From NCBI GenBank assembly GCA_947493325.1, contig CANLQI010000001.1, positions 686,501 to 750,500 on the forward strand: a DNA stretch of 64,000 nucleotides, in the 5' to 3' direction. Position 1 is the stretch's first letter, and the number at the start of each line of letters is the position of its first letter. The notes under the pieces were generated by a model. That model did no database searches and was not told the DNA's origin. It worked only from the letters and a program-made list of their open reading frames with translations. Position numbers and translations under genes: made by a program. The DNA comes from an uncultured Sphingomonadaceae bacterium (GTDB lineage: Bacteria > Pseudomonadota > Alphaproteobacteria > Sphingomonadales > Sphingomonadaceae). Positions 36,901 through 46,470 of the stretch are shown here, piece after piece.

Positions 36901-37776
36901 ATGTTTTCCGGTTCCATTCCGGCTCTAGCGACTCCCTTTTGCGACGGGGCGTTTTCCGAAGGGCATTTTCGCGATTTTATCGATTGGCAAATCGAATCGG
37001 GCAGCAGTGCGCTTGTGCCGTGCGGTACGACAGGCGAAGCCGCTACGATGACAATCGAAGAACATAATCATGTCGTGAAAATCTGTGTGGAGCAGGCGGC
37101 AGGGCGCGTACCGGTGATCGCCGGGTGCGGGTCGAATGATACCAAAGTGGCACTGGACCATATGCGCCATGCGAAAGACGTCGGGGCTACGGCGGCTTTG
37201 CTTGTGCCGCCTTATTACAACCGCCCCAGCCAGCGCGGCGTGATCGCGCATTTTGAAGCATTGGTGGAGGGGTGCGATTTACCCATAGTGCTATATAATG
37301 TTCCATCGCGGACAGTGACGGACATAAGCTGCGCGACCATGGCGGCGCTTGCCAAACTGCCCACGGTGATCGGGCTTAAAGACGCGACCGGCGAGTTACA
37401 GCGGGTGAGCGATCACCGTCAAAACTGCGGTGCGGATTTCTGTCAATTGTCCGGCAACGATGATGTTGCGCTGGGCCACCGCGCGATGGGCGGTGCAGGG
37501 TGCGTTTCGGTAACCGCGAATGTTGCGCCGGCGCTGTGTGCACAGTTTCAGGCGGCGATGACTGCTGGCGATATGGATAAGGCGCTGGAATATCAGGAAC
37601 GGCTGTTCCCATTGCATGTGGCGCTGTTCAGCGATGCGTCGCCGGGGCCTGTCAAATACGCACTGTCGCGTATTCAAAAAGACTTCCCGCAGGAATTGCG
37701 CCTGCCGATGACGCCGCCATCACAGGAAAGCTGCGCTAAGGTGGATGCCGCGCTGGAACATGCAGGGCTTGCATAA
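36901..37776 (+). CDS. dapA: 4-hydroxy-tetrahydrodipicolinate synthase
   Basis: A 291-residue TIM-barrel aldolase that condenses pyruvate with aspartate semialdehyde, the entry step to diaminopimelate and lysine. The pyruvate-binding [10 protein letters not shown], the catalytic tyrosine Tyr132 in VLYNVPSRT, and the Schiff-base Lys160 in [10 protein letters not shown] are present. AAGGAG lies 6-8 bases before the ATG. smpB starts 5 bases after the stop on the same strand, so the two form an operon. The enzyme supplies diaminopimelate for the peptidoglycan that neighbouring slt degrades, but the genes are divergent. Confidence 0.96.
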   Translation: MFSGSIPALATPFCDGAFSEGHFRDFIDWQIESGSSALVPCGTTGEAATMTIEEHNHVVKICVEQAAGRVPVIAGCGSNDTKVALDHMRHAKDVGATAALLVPPYYNRPSQRGVIAHFEALVEGCDLPIVLYNVPSRTVTDISCATMAALAKLPTVIGLKDATGELQRVSDHRQNCGADFCQLSGNDDVALGHRAMGGAGCVSVTANVAPALCAQFQAAMTAGDMDKALEYQERLFPLHVALFSDASPGPVKYALSRIQKDFPQELRLPMTPPSQESCAKVDAALEHAGLA

Positions 37777-37781
37777 TATTT

Positions 37782-38264
37782 ATGGCCCGTCCCCGCACCA
37801 AGACATTCGATAAAGTAAAAGTCGTTGCAGAAAATCGCCGTGCGCGGTTTGACTTTGCGCTGGATGAGATATTTGAGGCAGGCATTGTGCTGACCGGCAC
37901 CGAGGTCAAATCGCTGCGTTTCGGACAAGGCAATATTGCTGAAAGCTACGCCGAGGTGAAAGATGGCGAAGTGTGGCTCGTCAATTCGAATATTCCCGAA
38001 TTCAGTCATGGTAACCGCCATAATCACGAACCCAAGCGCCCGCGTAAACTGCTCCTTAATGTGCGTGAGATAAACAAGATGCACGGCGCGGTGAATCGCA
38101 AGGGCATGACGCTGGTGCCGCTCAATATCTATTTCAACAGCCGGGGCCGCGCCAAGGTGGAACTGGCGCTCGCCAAGGGCAAAAAGGCACCGGATAAACG
38201 TGCGACGGTGAAGGAACGCGACTGGAAACGCGAACAGGGCCGCCTGCTGCGTGATAAAGGGTGA
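37782..38264 (+). CDS. smpB: tmRNA-binding protein SmpB
   Basis: A 160-residue OB-fold RNA-binding protein required for trans-translation, the rescue of ribosomes stalled on broken mRNAs. Visible family marks are [34 protein letters not shown], and the C-terminal [18 protein letters not shown] tail that reaches the decoding site. It follows dapA by 5 bases, a common arrangement in alphaproteobacteria. The tmRNA gene itself is not recognisable in the window. A DUF2062 gene follows after 35 bases and may be in the same transcript. Confidence 0.97.
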   Translation: MARPRTKTFDKVKVVAENRRARFDFALDEIFEAGIVLTGTEVKSLRFGQGNIAESYAEVKDGEVWLVNSNIPEFSHGNRHNHEPKRPRKLLLNVREINKMHGAVNRKGMTLVPLNIYFNSRGRAKVELALAKGKKAPDKRATVKERDWKREQGRLLRDKG

Positions 38265-38299
38265 GGAAAAAGGGTTAAATCTGTGCTAGTATTTGCTGT

Positions 38300-38848
38300 A
38301 TGAGCGGAAGGTTTTCAAATTGGATGTCGCGCAACCTGCCCACGCGCGAGCAGATGGAGCAGAACCGCTTCCTGAAACCCATTGCGCACCGCATATTATT
38401 GCCCGAATTATGGCGTTTTACGCGCCGCTCTGTTCCGCGCGGTGTGGCGCTTGGCATGCTGGCCGGTTTCCTGATTCCCGCAGGGCAGATTTTCGTGGCC
38501 GTTTTCATGGCCCTGCCGGTGCGGGCCAATGTTCCGGTGGCAGCGCTCACGACATTTATCACCAATCCATTCACCTATCCGTTCTGGATCATCGCCGCGA
38601 ATAAAGTGGGCGACCTTATCCTGCAGCTTGACGCCAGCACTTACGGCGCGCCGCTGAATGAACAGATGCGCAGCGATTTTGGCGACTGGCTGAAATGGCT
38701 GCTCAATGAAGGCGCGGAGACAGCTTTGGGGTTTTTGATACTCGCCATTGTCTTTGCATCGGTCAGCTATGTGATAACGGCGTTTTTCTGGCGGATATGG
38801 GTGGCCCGCAAACGGCGTCGGAGCATGCGCATCAAACCGGCGGATTAA
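38300..38848 (+). CDS. DUF2062 membrane protein
   Basis: A 182-residue inner-membrane protein matching DUF2062. A soluble N-terminus precedes ARRSVPRGVALGMLAGFLIP-type sequence (here FTRRSVPRGVALG), the family hallmark, then FIPAGQ-like FLIPAGQIF and ITNPFTYPF. Three to four hydrophobic segments are present and the tail is strongly basic. No molecular function is established. It follows dapA and smpB closely on the same strand, so the three may be cotranscribed. Confidence 0.88.
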   Translation: MSGRFSNWMSRNLPTREQMEQNRFLKPIAHRILLPELWRFTRRSVPRGVALGMLAGFLIPAGQIFVAVFMALPVRANVPVAALTTFITNPFTYPFWIIAANKVGDLILQLDASTYGAPLNEQMRSDFGDWLKWLLNEGAETALGFLILAIVFASVSYVITAFFWRIWVARKRRRSMRIKPAD

Positions 38849-38900
38849 CGCCGTATGACAATATGCCAGTGCATTTATTCAAGAATATAGAAAGCCATAT

Positions 38901-41351
38901 GTGCCAAACCCGATTGTAAATTTAAGCGGTCAGGAACGCAGTGTCATCCCCGACCTTGTCGCCGAGGAATCGGACCGCAGGCGTACTCTGGCCATATTGG
39001 CATGCGCCGTGCTGCTGTCCGCCGCGATTATCTATTTTGCCATTGGCAATGCCATACTGACCGCTGTTTTTGGCGGCGCCATGATGGCACTGGGCGGGCT
39101 GATGTACGCCTATCGCCGCTATTATCCCCGCGCCGATACACATGATGTCATCACGCCCGACTGGTCGGTCACCTTTGCAGCAGCGGATCAGGCGGATATT
39201 GCAATTGCGATTACCGACCGCGCGGGCCGGCTTACCTGTGCCAACAGCGCATTTGCCGACTGGTTCGGTGCAGAGAGCGCGCCGCCCAAAATGCCACTGG
39301 AAAAAAGCGACACCGACAAACTGGTCGAGGGTGGACGTTCGGCCTGGCGCGATGGCCGCAGGGAGATTACCGACCTGCGCTGCGGCGACAAAAGCTATGA
39401 CGCGGAAATCATGCGTATCGGCCGCGGTGAGGACTATCTGCTGTGGCGTTTCACCCCGTTTATGCAGACCGATATCGTATCCGAAGCCAACCGGATGCTG
39501 AGCGGTAAACCGGGTGAAGTGCTGGGCGCGTCGGCCATCATGTCGGTGGTAATCGGCGGGGAAGGGCGCATTCGTTCTGCCAACACGGCATTTATTTATC
39601 GCGCAACCGGTGATGCGGACACGGATATAACGGGCGAGAATTTCACCGGCTATCTGCGCTCCGATGATCGCAACAATATATTCTTTGCACGCGAGGGGCA
39701 GGGCGGCATGGCGGTACGTCTGCTGCACATCCCGCTGGCCGAGCCCGACCCGCAAAATCCGGCGCGCAAAAGCCCCGCGCTGATTGTCATGATTGACCAG
39801 GATGCAAACCTGCAGGACCGGGAGACTGCGCTCTCCTATATCGAAAACCTCCTGTCGATGCTGCCTTTCGGGCTTGCCATGGCCGACCGCGACGGCCGTT
39901 TTTTGTTTGTGAACAAAACTTTCGCAAAGGCAACCGGTCTGGAAGGCAAGACTATTCCGCCATATCCGGCGGATATCGTTGTGGCCGAAGATAAGGCGGC
40001 GCTGTCGGATACGGTGCGGCGCTATGCCAGCGGGTCATCGTCTGGTGTGCCCGGCATGACCGGCGATGTCGCCGTCCGGCTCAAGTCCACACCTGATGAA
40101 CCGGTGTCGATCAAACTGTCCGGTGTACGCGGACTGGGCGATGCCGCCGTTCTGCTGTCGCTAAAGGACAGCAGTGAGGAGACACGGCTCAAACGGCAAA
40201 TCGCACAGGCCACGAAAATGCAGGCTGTGGGCCAGCTTGCAGGCGGGGTTGCGCATGATTTCAACAATGTGCTGACCGCCATCATGGGGCACTGCGATCT
40301 TATGCTCATGCGCCATTCGCCCGGCGACAGCGACTATGACGATATTCAGCAGATCAAGAATAATTCCAACCGCGCGGCCAGCCTGACGCGGCAGTTGCTG
40401 GCATTTTCCCGGCAACAGACGCTGCGCCCGCAGATACTCCAGCTGCCCGATATCGTATCGGAAGTTTCCAATCTTCTCAAACGCCTGCTGGGTGAAACGG
40501 TCGAGCTTGAAGTCATGCATGACCGCAACCTTGGGCTTGTTCGTGCCGACCCGGGTCAGTTGGAGCAGGTGATCGTCAACCTCGTCGTGAACGCACGCGA
40601 TGCAATGCCCGATGGCGGCACAGTGACCATTTCCACGCGCAAGGTGACGGCTGCCAATGTGCGCCGGATGCAGAGTGAAATCCTGCCGATCGGCGATTAT
40701 TCCAGCCTGATCGTCGCCGACACGGGCAGCGGTATCCCGCCGGAAAATATCGGCAAGATATTTGAACCGTTTTTCACCACCAAGGCGGTGGGCAAGGGCA
40801 CGGGACTTGGCCTTTCCACTGTCTACGGCATCGTCAAACAGTCAGGCGGCTATATTTTTGCCGAATCCGATGTCGGGCAGGGGACCAGCTTTGTTATCTA
40901 CCTGCCCGTGCATGAGGCCGGCGACAGTGAACCGGTCGTGCCGAAACAGGTACCCGTGCGCGCCCGGGAAAACTGGGGCACGGGTACGCTGCTGATCGTC
41001 GAGGATGAGGCGATGGTACGGACCGTCGCGCAGCGTGCGCTGGAGCGGCAGGGCTATACTGTCGTGACCGCCAATGACGGCGAGGAAGGGCTGGAACAAC
41101 TGCGCGGCGATACCAAATTCGACATGGTTATCAGCGATGTCGTGATGCCCAATATGGATGGCCCGAAAATGGCGGAGCAGATCCGGCGGACGCATCCGAC
41201 ATTGCCGATACTTTTCATGTCCGGCTATGCCGAGGAACAGCTGCGCAAATCGATCGATATTTCCAATATGCATTTCCTGCCCAAACCGTTTTCGGTCGCA
41301 CAGATTGCCGAGGCTGTGCAGGAAGCATTGATGCTCAGCGGCGCAGAGTGA
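38901..41351 (+). CDS. cckA: Hybrid sensor histidine kinase CckA
   Basis: An 816-residue hybrid kinase that in alphaproteobacteria controls the master regulator CtrA through ChpT. Two transmembrane helices lie near residues 27-68. PAS-like domains cover about 90-430. The HisKA domain has [20 protein letters not shown] with His452, and the HATPase domain has [32 protein letters not shown] and [11 protein letters not shown]. The C-terminal receiver holds Asp746 in [15 protein letters not shown]. The start is GTG at 38901; the nearby ATG at 38898 is out of frame. A receiver gene follows after 13 bases. No chpT or ctrA gene is in the window. Confidence 0.95.
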   Translation: MPNPIVNLSGQERSVIPDLVAEESDRRRTLAILACAVLLSAAIIYFAIGNAILTAVFGGAMMALGGLMYAYRRYYPRADTHDVITPDWSVTFAAADQADIAIAITDRAGRLTCANSAFADWFGAESAPPKMPLEKSDTDKLVEGGRSAWRDGRREITDLRCGDKSYDAEIMRIGRGEDYLLWRFTPFMQTDIVSEANRMLSGKPGEVLGASAIMSVVIGGEGRIRSANTAFIYRATGDADTDITGENFTGYLRSDDRNNIFFAREGQGGMAVRLLHIPLAEPDPQNPARKSPALIVMIDQDANLQDRETALSYIENLLSMLPFGLAMADRDGRFLFVNKTFAKATGLEGKTIPPYPADIVVAEDKAALSDTVRRYASGSSSGVPGMTGDVAVRLKSTPDEPVSIKLSGVRGLGDAAVLLSLKDSSEETRLKRQIAQATKMQAVGQLAGGVAHDFNNVLTAIMGHCDLMLMRHSPGDSDYDDIQQIKNNSNRAASLTRQLLAFSRQQTLRPQILQLPDIVSEVSNLLKRLLGETVELEVMHDRNLGLVRADPGQLEQVIVNLVVNARDAMPDGGTVTISTRKVTAANVRRMQSEILPIGDYSSLIVADTGSGIPPENIGKIFEPFFTTKAVGKGTGLGLSTVYGIVKQSGGYIFAESDVGQGTSFVIYLPVHEAGDSEPVVPKQVPVRARENWGTGTLLIVEDEAMVRTVAQRALERQGYTVVTANDGEEGLEQLRGDTKFDMVISDVVMPNMDGPKMAEQIRRTHPTLPILFMSGYAEEQLRKSIDISNMHFLPKPFSVAQIAEAVQEALMLSGAE

Positions 41352-41364
41352 GGATGTGTATATC

Positions 41365-41712
41365 ATGAAAATACTGCTGATCGAAGACGAACCGATGATC
41401 GCCATGCTGCTGGAGGATTTTGTCGATATGCTGGACCATGAAGCGGCCGGACCGGCGGAAACGGTTGAAGCGGCTTTGGCGGCGGTTAGCGATGGCGGGT
41501 TTGATGCCGCAATCATGGACATTAACCTCAACGGGCAAAAGGCATGGGATGTTGCCGGGGCCATGCGCGCGGCGTCCATTCCGTTTGCGATATCAAGCGG
41601 CGCGGCGGATTCGGAAATTCCAGCGGATTATGCCCATGCGCCGCTGCTCAAAAAACCATATACACTGGCGGATGTAGAAGATGTCCTGAAGCAATTACAG
41701 GCGGATATATAG
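41365..41712 (+). CDS. Single-domain response regulator, FAT GUY-like
   Basis: A 115-residue receiver without an output domain. Acidic residues in LLIEDEP, the phospho-acceptor Asp52 in AAIMDINLNG, the serine in PFAISSGA and the lysine in LLKKPY are all in place. The order and spacing of PFA..SG, the P-x2-Y segment and LLKKPY resemble the FAT GUY class of alphaproteobacterial regulators, several of which take part in the general stress response; the FATGY wording itself has diverged. AGGA lies about 10 bases before the ATG. It lies 13 bases after cckA, implying cotranscription and possible phosphotransfer, which is inference. Confidence 0.9.
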   Translation: MKILLIEDEPMIAMLLEDFVDMLDHEAAGPAETVEAALAAVSDGGFDAAIMDINLNGQKAWDVAGAMRAASIPFAISSGAADSEIPADYAHAPLLKKPYTLADVEDVLKQLQADI

Positions 41713-41763
41713 CTGCAAGTCCATGCCAGCCGGGCGTTTGCGCTGTAAATTGAAAATAATTTT

Positions 41764-41778
41764 GTTCCACTCTTGTTC
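41764..41778. promoter_or_regulatory. LexA (SOS) box upstream of recA
   Basis: GTTCCACTCTTGTTC matches the alphaproteobacterial SOS box GTTC-N7-GTTC exactly. It lies 86 bases upstream of the recA start. A nearby GGAACA at 41783-41788 adds a partial inverted half-site. DNA-damage induction of recA by LexA is expected by analogy; lexA itself is not in the window. Confidence 0.85.
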
Positions 41779-41863
41779 TTTTGGAACAAACCATATACAA
41801 ACTGTTTCATTGATGAATTGCCAAATGATATTTCAGGTGGCATTTGAGTGAAGGAGCAGGCAT

Positions 41864-42943
41864 ATGGCTGGACAGTTGAAAATCGTAAAAACGGATAATC
41901 AGGCAAAAGATATGGACAGACAAAAAGCACTTGATGCGGCGCTTGCGCAAATTGATCGCGCCTTTGGTAAAGGCTCTGCGATGAAACTGGGCTCGCGTGA
42001 AGCGATGAATGTCGAGGCGATTTCGACGGGGTCGCTGGGCCTGGACATTGCGCTGGGCATTGGCGGTCTGCCCAAAGGCCGGATTATTGAAATTTACGGC
42101 CCGGAAAGTTCCGGCAAGACGACACTCGCGCTGCACGCGATTGCCGAGGCGCAGAAAACAGGCGGCACGGCGGCTTTTGTCGATGCCGAACATGCACTTG
42201 ACCCGGCCTATGCCAAGAAACTGGGCGTCGATATTGACGAGCTGATCATTTCGCAGCCGGATACGGGCGAGCAGGCGCTGGAAATTGCGGATACGCTGGT
42301 GCGCTCCAACGCCATTGATATTCTCGTCGTGGATTCCGTCGCCGCGCTGGTTCCGCGGGCCGAGATTGAAGGCGAAATGGGCGACAGCCATGTTGGCCTG
42401 CAAGCTCGTCTGATGAGTCAGGCGCTGCGTAAGCTGACAGGTTCGATCAACCGTTCCAAATGCATGGTGATTTTCATCAACCAGATCCGCATGAAAATTG
42501 GCGTGATGTATGGCAGTCCGGAAACGACCAGCGGCGGCAATGCACTTAAATTCTATGCATCCGTCCGCCTTGATATCCGCCGCATCGGTCAGATCAAGGA
42601 CCGCGATGATATTATCGGCAATGCCACCCGCGTTAAAGTCGTGAAGAATAAAGTCGCCCCGCCGTTCAAACAGGTCGAATTCGACATTATGTACGGGCAG
42701 GGCATTTCCAAAGTCGGCGAAATTCTCGATTTGGGCGTCAAGGCTGGCGTGGTCGAGAAGGCGGGCTCATGGTTCTCCTATGACTCGATCCGTATCGGAC
42801 AGGGCCGTGAAAATTCGAAACAGTTCCTGCTTGAAAACGATGAGGTCCGTGAGAAAATCGAAGGCCTGATCCGCGGCAAGGAAGAAGAAGTTGCCGAGGA
42901 AATGATGACAGGCCCCGTTTCTGATGACAGCGGAGACGAATAG
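41864..42943 (+). CDS. recA: Recombinase RecA
   Basis: A 359-residue strand-exchange ATPase that also triggers LexA self-cleavage. Walker A is [10 protein letters not shown] (residues 79-88), and the RecA signature [14 protein letters not shown] is present. The Walker B-like [19 protein letters not shown] and loop regions are complete. The C-terminus is acidic, as usual. The start ATG has AAGGAG about 7 bases upstream. A LexA box lies in the 150-bp upstream region. The gene stands between cckA with its receiver and a lipoprotein gene, not next to lexA. Confidence 0.98.
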   Translation: MAGQLKIVKTDNQAKDMDRQKALDAALAQIDRAFGKGSAMKLGSREAMNVEAISTGSLGLDIALGIGGLPKGRIIEIYGPESSGKTTLALHAIAEAQKTGGTAAFVDAEHALDPAYAKKLGVDIDELIISQPDTGEQALEIADTLVRSNAIDILVVDSVAALVPRAEIEGEMGDSHVGLQARLMSQALRKLTGSINRSKCMVIFINQIRMKIGVMYGSPETTSGGNALKFYASVRLDIRRIGQIKDRDDIIGNATRVKVVKNKVAPPFKQVEFDIMYGQGISKVGEILDLGVKAGVVEKAGSWFSYDSIRIGQGRENSKQFLLENDEVREKIEGLIRGKEEEVAEEMMTGPVSDDSGDE

Positions 42944-43068
42944 ATTTCAGGTCGATATGATCAGAAGCTAGAAAATCAATCTCAGGCAAATACAGAATGT
43001 ATTAATCGTTTCTTTACATCAATCTACCCTCCGCCTAGAGCTGTAAAAGTTCAATATTAGGGGGTATT

Positions 43069-43599
43069 ATGAAGAAAGTAGTTACAGCAATAAGTATATC
43101 TGCTGCTGCATTTGGACTTGGCGGCTGTGCGACAGTTATCAACGGGACAAGTCAGGACATTCAGTTCCAGTCGGAACCTGAAGGAGCGGTTGTTGCAATA
43201 TCAACTGGCGCAAGCTGTGAAACACCATGTGAAGTCAGCCTTAAACGCCGCAATGATTTGCGTGTTGATTTTGAAAAAGAGGGATATAAGCCTGCTTTCA
43301 TCTACGTGCAAAGCCGTACTGGTGGTGCTATGGCCGGAAATATTCTGGCTGGTGGTCTAATTGGCGGCATCGTGGATGGTTCCAACGGTGCTACAAACAG
43401 TCTCTACCCGCGCCCGGTATACGTACGTTTGGCAGCTTTGGGGTCCGATGAAGAGCCCATGCTGTTAGACAAAGACGGTGTGATAATCAGCACCGTTGCT
43501 GAACATAATGAAAAAGTAGGCGCTGATGTAGAAGAAGGCCTGGCCAAGCAAGCTGAAAAAGCGGCTAAAAAAGCAGCCAAAAAAGAGGCTAAGGACTAA
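43069..43599 (+). CDS. PEGA-like lipoprotein
   Basis: A 176-residue putative lipoprotein. The signal sequence ends in LGGC, with the lipidated cysteine at residue 19. The next about 60 residues, starting ATVINGTSQDIQFQSEPEGA, resemble a PEGA-type domain (a beta-strand fold with P-x-G-A in place of PEGA) with a Cys pair (SCETPC). A glycine-rich segment AMAGNILAGGLIGGIVDG, which may insert in membrane, is followed by a Lys/Ala-rich tail AEKAAKKAAKKEAKD that could bind anionic surfaces. AGGGGGT precedes the ATG. The function is unknown. It has a terminator of its own and stands between recA and alaS. Confidence 0.82.
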   Translation: MKKVVTAISISAAAFGLGGCATVINGTSQDIQFQSEPEGAVVAISTGASCETPCEVSLKRRNDLRVDFEKEGYKPAFIYVQSRTGGAMAGNILAGGLIGGIVDGSNGATNSLYPRPVYVRLAALGSDEEPMLLDKDGVIISTVAEHNEKVGADVEEGLAKQAEKAAKKAAKKEAKD

Positions 43600-43626
43600 T
43601 TTTATTCTTCATGAATTAAAAGTATT

Positions 43627-43660
43627 GGCCTGCTTTCGAAAGAGAGCAGGTCTTTCGTTT
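43627..43660 (+). terminator. Intrinsic terminator after the PEGA-like lipoprotein gene
   Basis: An 8-bp stem GGCCTGCT (43627-43634) pairs with AGCAGGTC (43645-43652), with one G-T wobble and a 10-base loop, and is followed by the T-rich run TCTTTCGTTT. Confidence 0.6.
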
Positions 43661-43789
43661 GTACCTATGCAATTCTGTCAAACGTTAGCCCTGTGCATAG
43701 TCTAGCCATGCGCATAGCTAGCCTAGTAAAATGGGGCTTGCTTCCATCTTCCACTTGTAAGCGATTTGCTACTCGCCTAAGTCAATTTG

Positions 43790-46438
43790 ATGACTTCAAC
43801 CAACGATATCCGGCGTTCTTTTCTCGATTTTTTCGCGGGCAAAGATCATAGCATCATCCCGTCCGCACCGCTGGTGCCGCATAATGACCCGACCTTGATG
43901 TTTGTCAATGCGGGTATGGTGCCGTTTAAAAACGTCTTTACCGGCCTGGAAACGCTGGACTCCACCCGTGCTACTTCCTCGCAGAAATGCGTGCGCGCGG
44001 GCGGCAAGCATAATGATCTCGACAATGTCGGTTATACCGCGCGCCACCATACGTTCTTTGAAATGCTCGGCAATTTCTCATTCGGCGATTATTTCAAGGA
44101 AGAGGCGATCCTGAATGCATGGACGCTGCTCACAAAAGAATGGGCGTTGCCAGCAGATAGACTGACGGCAACTGTCTACCACACCGACGATGAAGCCTTT
44201 GACCTTTGGAAGAAAATCGCGGGGCTTCCCGATGAGCGCATCATCCGCATCGCCACCAATGACAATTTCTGGTCGATGGGTGATACCGGGCCATGCGGTC
44301 CGTGCAGCGAGGTTTTCTATGACCATGGCGATCACATAGCCGGCGGCCCTCCGGGCAGTGCGGATGAAGATGGCGACCGTTTCATCGAAATCTGGAACCT
44401 GGTCTTTATGCAATATGACCAGTCGGCGGGCGGCGAACGCACGGACCTGCCCAAGCCCAGTATCGACACTGGCATGGGGCTGGAACGCATCGCTGCGGTG
44501 ATGCAGGGCGTGCATGACAATTATGATATCGATACATTCAAAGCGCTGATAGCCGCATCGGGCCAGTTTACAAACACCGCGACTGATGGCGCAAATCAGG
44601 CCAGCCACCGCGTCATTGCCGATCACCTGCGCGCGTGCAGTTTCCTGATTGCCGATGGCGTGCTGCCCGCCAATGAAGGGCGCGGCTATGTGCTGCGCCG
44701 TATCATGCGTCGCGCCATGCGCCACGCACATCTTCTGGGCGCGGACGAACCGCTGATGCACCGGCTTGTCGGCGCGCTGGTCACTGAAATGGGACAGGCG
44801 TTTGGCGAACTTGGCCGCGCACAGCCTTTGATCGAGGAAACCATGCTGCGCGAGGAAACCAAATTCCGCCAGACGCTCGACAAGGGGCTCAAGCTGTTGG
44901 ATGAAGAAACAGCCAATATGCCGGAGGGCGGTACATTGGCGGGCGCAACCGCGTTCAAACTCTATGACACCTATGGATTTCCCTATGACCTGACCGAAGA
45001 CGCCCTGCGTGCACGCGGTCTATCCGTGGACCGGGCGGGTTTTGACACGGCCATGGACGCGCAAAAGGCTGCCGCCCGCGCGGCATGGAAAGGCACTGGC
45101 GCCGCAGCCTCCGATGATATCTGGTTCGATATCGCCGAACGCGAAGGCGCCAGCGAATTTACCGGCTATACCGCGACAACCGGCGAGGGCCGGGTGGTCG
45201 CGCTGGTAAAAGAAGGCGCGCTGGTAGACAGTATTGCCGCAGGTGATGAAGCCATTATCGTGACAAACCAGACACCGTTTTACGGCGAATCCGGCGGCCA
45301 GATGGGCGACAGCGGCACCATGTCCACGGCCGAAGGATTGTCGGTTACCGTGAGCGATACCTCAAAACCACTGGGCCGCATCCATGCGCATCATGGCACC
45401 GTGGATGCGGGCACGATTGCCATTGGTGATACCGTGCATCTGGAAGTAGATAGCGAACGCCGCGATGCATTGCGCGCCAATCATAGCGCGACCCACCTCT
45501 TGCATGCGGCGTTGCGAGGGCATCTGGGCGGGCATGTCACGCAAAAGGGCAGCCTGGTTGCACCGGACCGGCTGCGTTTCGACTTTTCGCATCCCAGCGC
45601 GCTGACGCAGGATGAAATCGGCGTGATTGAAGCCGAGGTAAATGCCGAAATACGCGGCAATGAAACGGTTATAACGCGGCTGATGTCGCCCGATGATGCT
45701 GTCGAAGCGGGCGCGCTGGCACTGTTTGGCGAAAAATATGGCGATGAAGTGCGCGTGCTGTCAATGGGCAGCGGCGCGGACACACCCTATTCGGTCGAGC
45801 TGTGCGGCGGCACGCATGTGGGTGCATTGGGCGATATCGGCGTGTTTCGCATTGTTTCGGAATCGGCAGTCTCCAGCGGTGTGCGCCGGATTGAGGCATT
45901 GACGGGCGAAGCCGCACGCGAGTGGCTGGTGGACAGGGACGATACCGTCAAATCACTGGCGACGCTGGTCAAAACTACGCCCGATGATGTGGAAACGCGC
46001 GTCAAGGCATTGCTCGATGAACGCAAGACGTTGGAACGCGAGCTCGCCGAGGCCAAAAAGGCGCTGGCCATGGGCGGCGGTAGCGGCGCAGCAGCGGGCA
46101 CAGAGGTGGAAACCATTGGCGACGTGAAATTTCACGGGCAAATTGTCGAGGGCCTGAATCCGAAGGAACTGCGCGGCCTGATCGACGAGGCTAAGTCGAA
46201 ACTGGGCAGCGGAATTGCCGCATTAGCCGCCATTAACGATGGCCGTGCGACATTCGGTGTCGGTGTTACCGATGATCTGACGGAACGGTATAACGCCGTC
46301 GACCTGGTCCGTGCTGGCGTAGAGGCACTCGGCGGCAAGGGTGGCGGCGGACGTCCCGATATGGCACAGGGCGGCGGCCCTGACGGCGATAAAGCCGACG
46401 CGGCGATGGATGCAGTGCGGGCGCATTTACAGGGCTGA
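43790..46438 (+). CDS. alaS: Alanyl-tRNA synthetase
   Basis: An 882-residue class II synthetase. The catalytic core has [19 protein letters not shown]-type sequence, [30 protein letters not shown] and [11 protein letters not shown]. The editing domain carries the zinc-binding HxxxH in NHSATHLLH and CGGTHVG, which remove mischarged serine and glycine. A C-terminal coiled coil and DHHA1 domain end in [13 protein letters not shown]. The ATG at 43790 gives the usual [14 protein letters not shown] start; a TTG one codon earlier is also in frame. It is convergent with the Kef-type antiporter gene, with 32 bases between the stops. Confidence 0.97.
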   Translation: MTSTNDIRRSFLDFFAGKDHSIIPSAPLVPHNDPTLMFVNAGMVPFKNVFTGLETLDSTRATSSQKCVRAGGKHNDLDNVGYTARHHTFFEMLGNFSFGDYFKEEAILNAWTLLTKEWALPADRLTATVYHTDDEAFDLWKKIAGLPDERIIRIATNDNFWSMGDTGPCGPCSEVFYDHGDHIAGGPPGSADEDGDRFIEIWNLVFMQYDQSAGGERTDLPKPSIDTGMGLERIAAVMQGVHDNYDIDTFKALIAASGQFTNTATDGANQASHRVIADHLRACSFLIADGVLPANEGRGYVLRRIMRRAMRHAHLLGADEPLMHRLVGALVTEMGQAFGELGRAQPLIEETMLREETKFRQTLDKGLKLLDEETANMPEGGTLAGATAFKLYDTYGFPYDLTEDALRARGLSVDRAGFDTAMDAQKAAARAAWKGTGAAASDDIWFDIAEREGASEFTGYTATTGEGRVVALVKEGALVDSIAAGDEAIIVTNQTPFYGESGGQMGDSGTMSTAEGLSVTVSDTSKPLGRIHAHHGTVDAGTIAIGDTVHLEVDSERRDALRANHSATHLLHAALRGHLGGHVTQKGSLVAPDRLRFDFSHPSALTQDEIGVIEAEVNAEIRGNETVITRLMSPDDAVEAGALALFGEKYGDEVRVLSMGSGADTPYSVELCGGTHVGALGDIGVFRIVSESAVSSGVRRIEALTGEAAREWLVDRDDTVKSLATLVKTTPDDVETRVKALLDERKTLERELAEAKKALAMGGGSGAAAGTEVETIGDVKFHGQIVEGLNPKELRGLIDEAKSKLGSGIAALAAINDGRATFGVGVTDDLTERYNAVDLVRAGVEALGGKGGGGRPDMAQGGGPDGDKADAAMDAVRAHLQG

Positions 46439-46470
46439 ATTTACGTATATTTGTGAGATATGCCGGCTGT

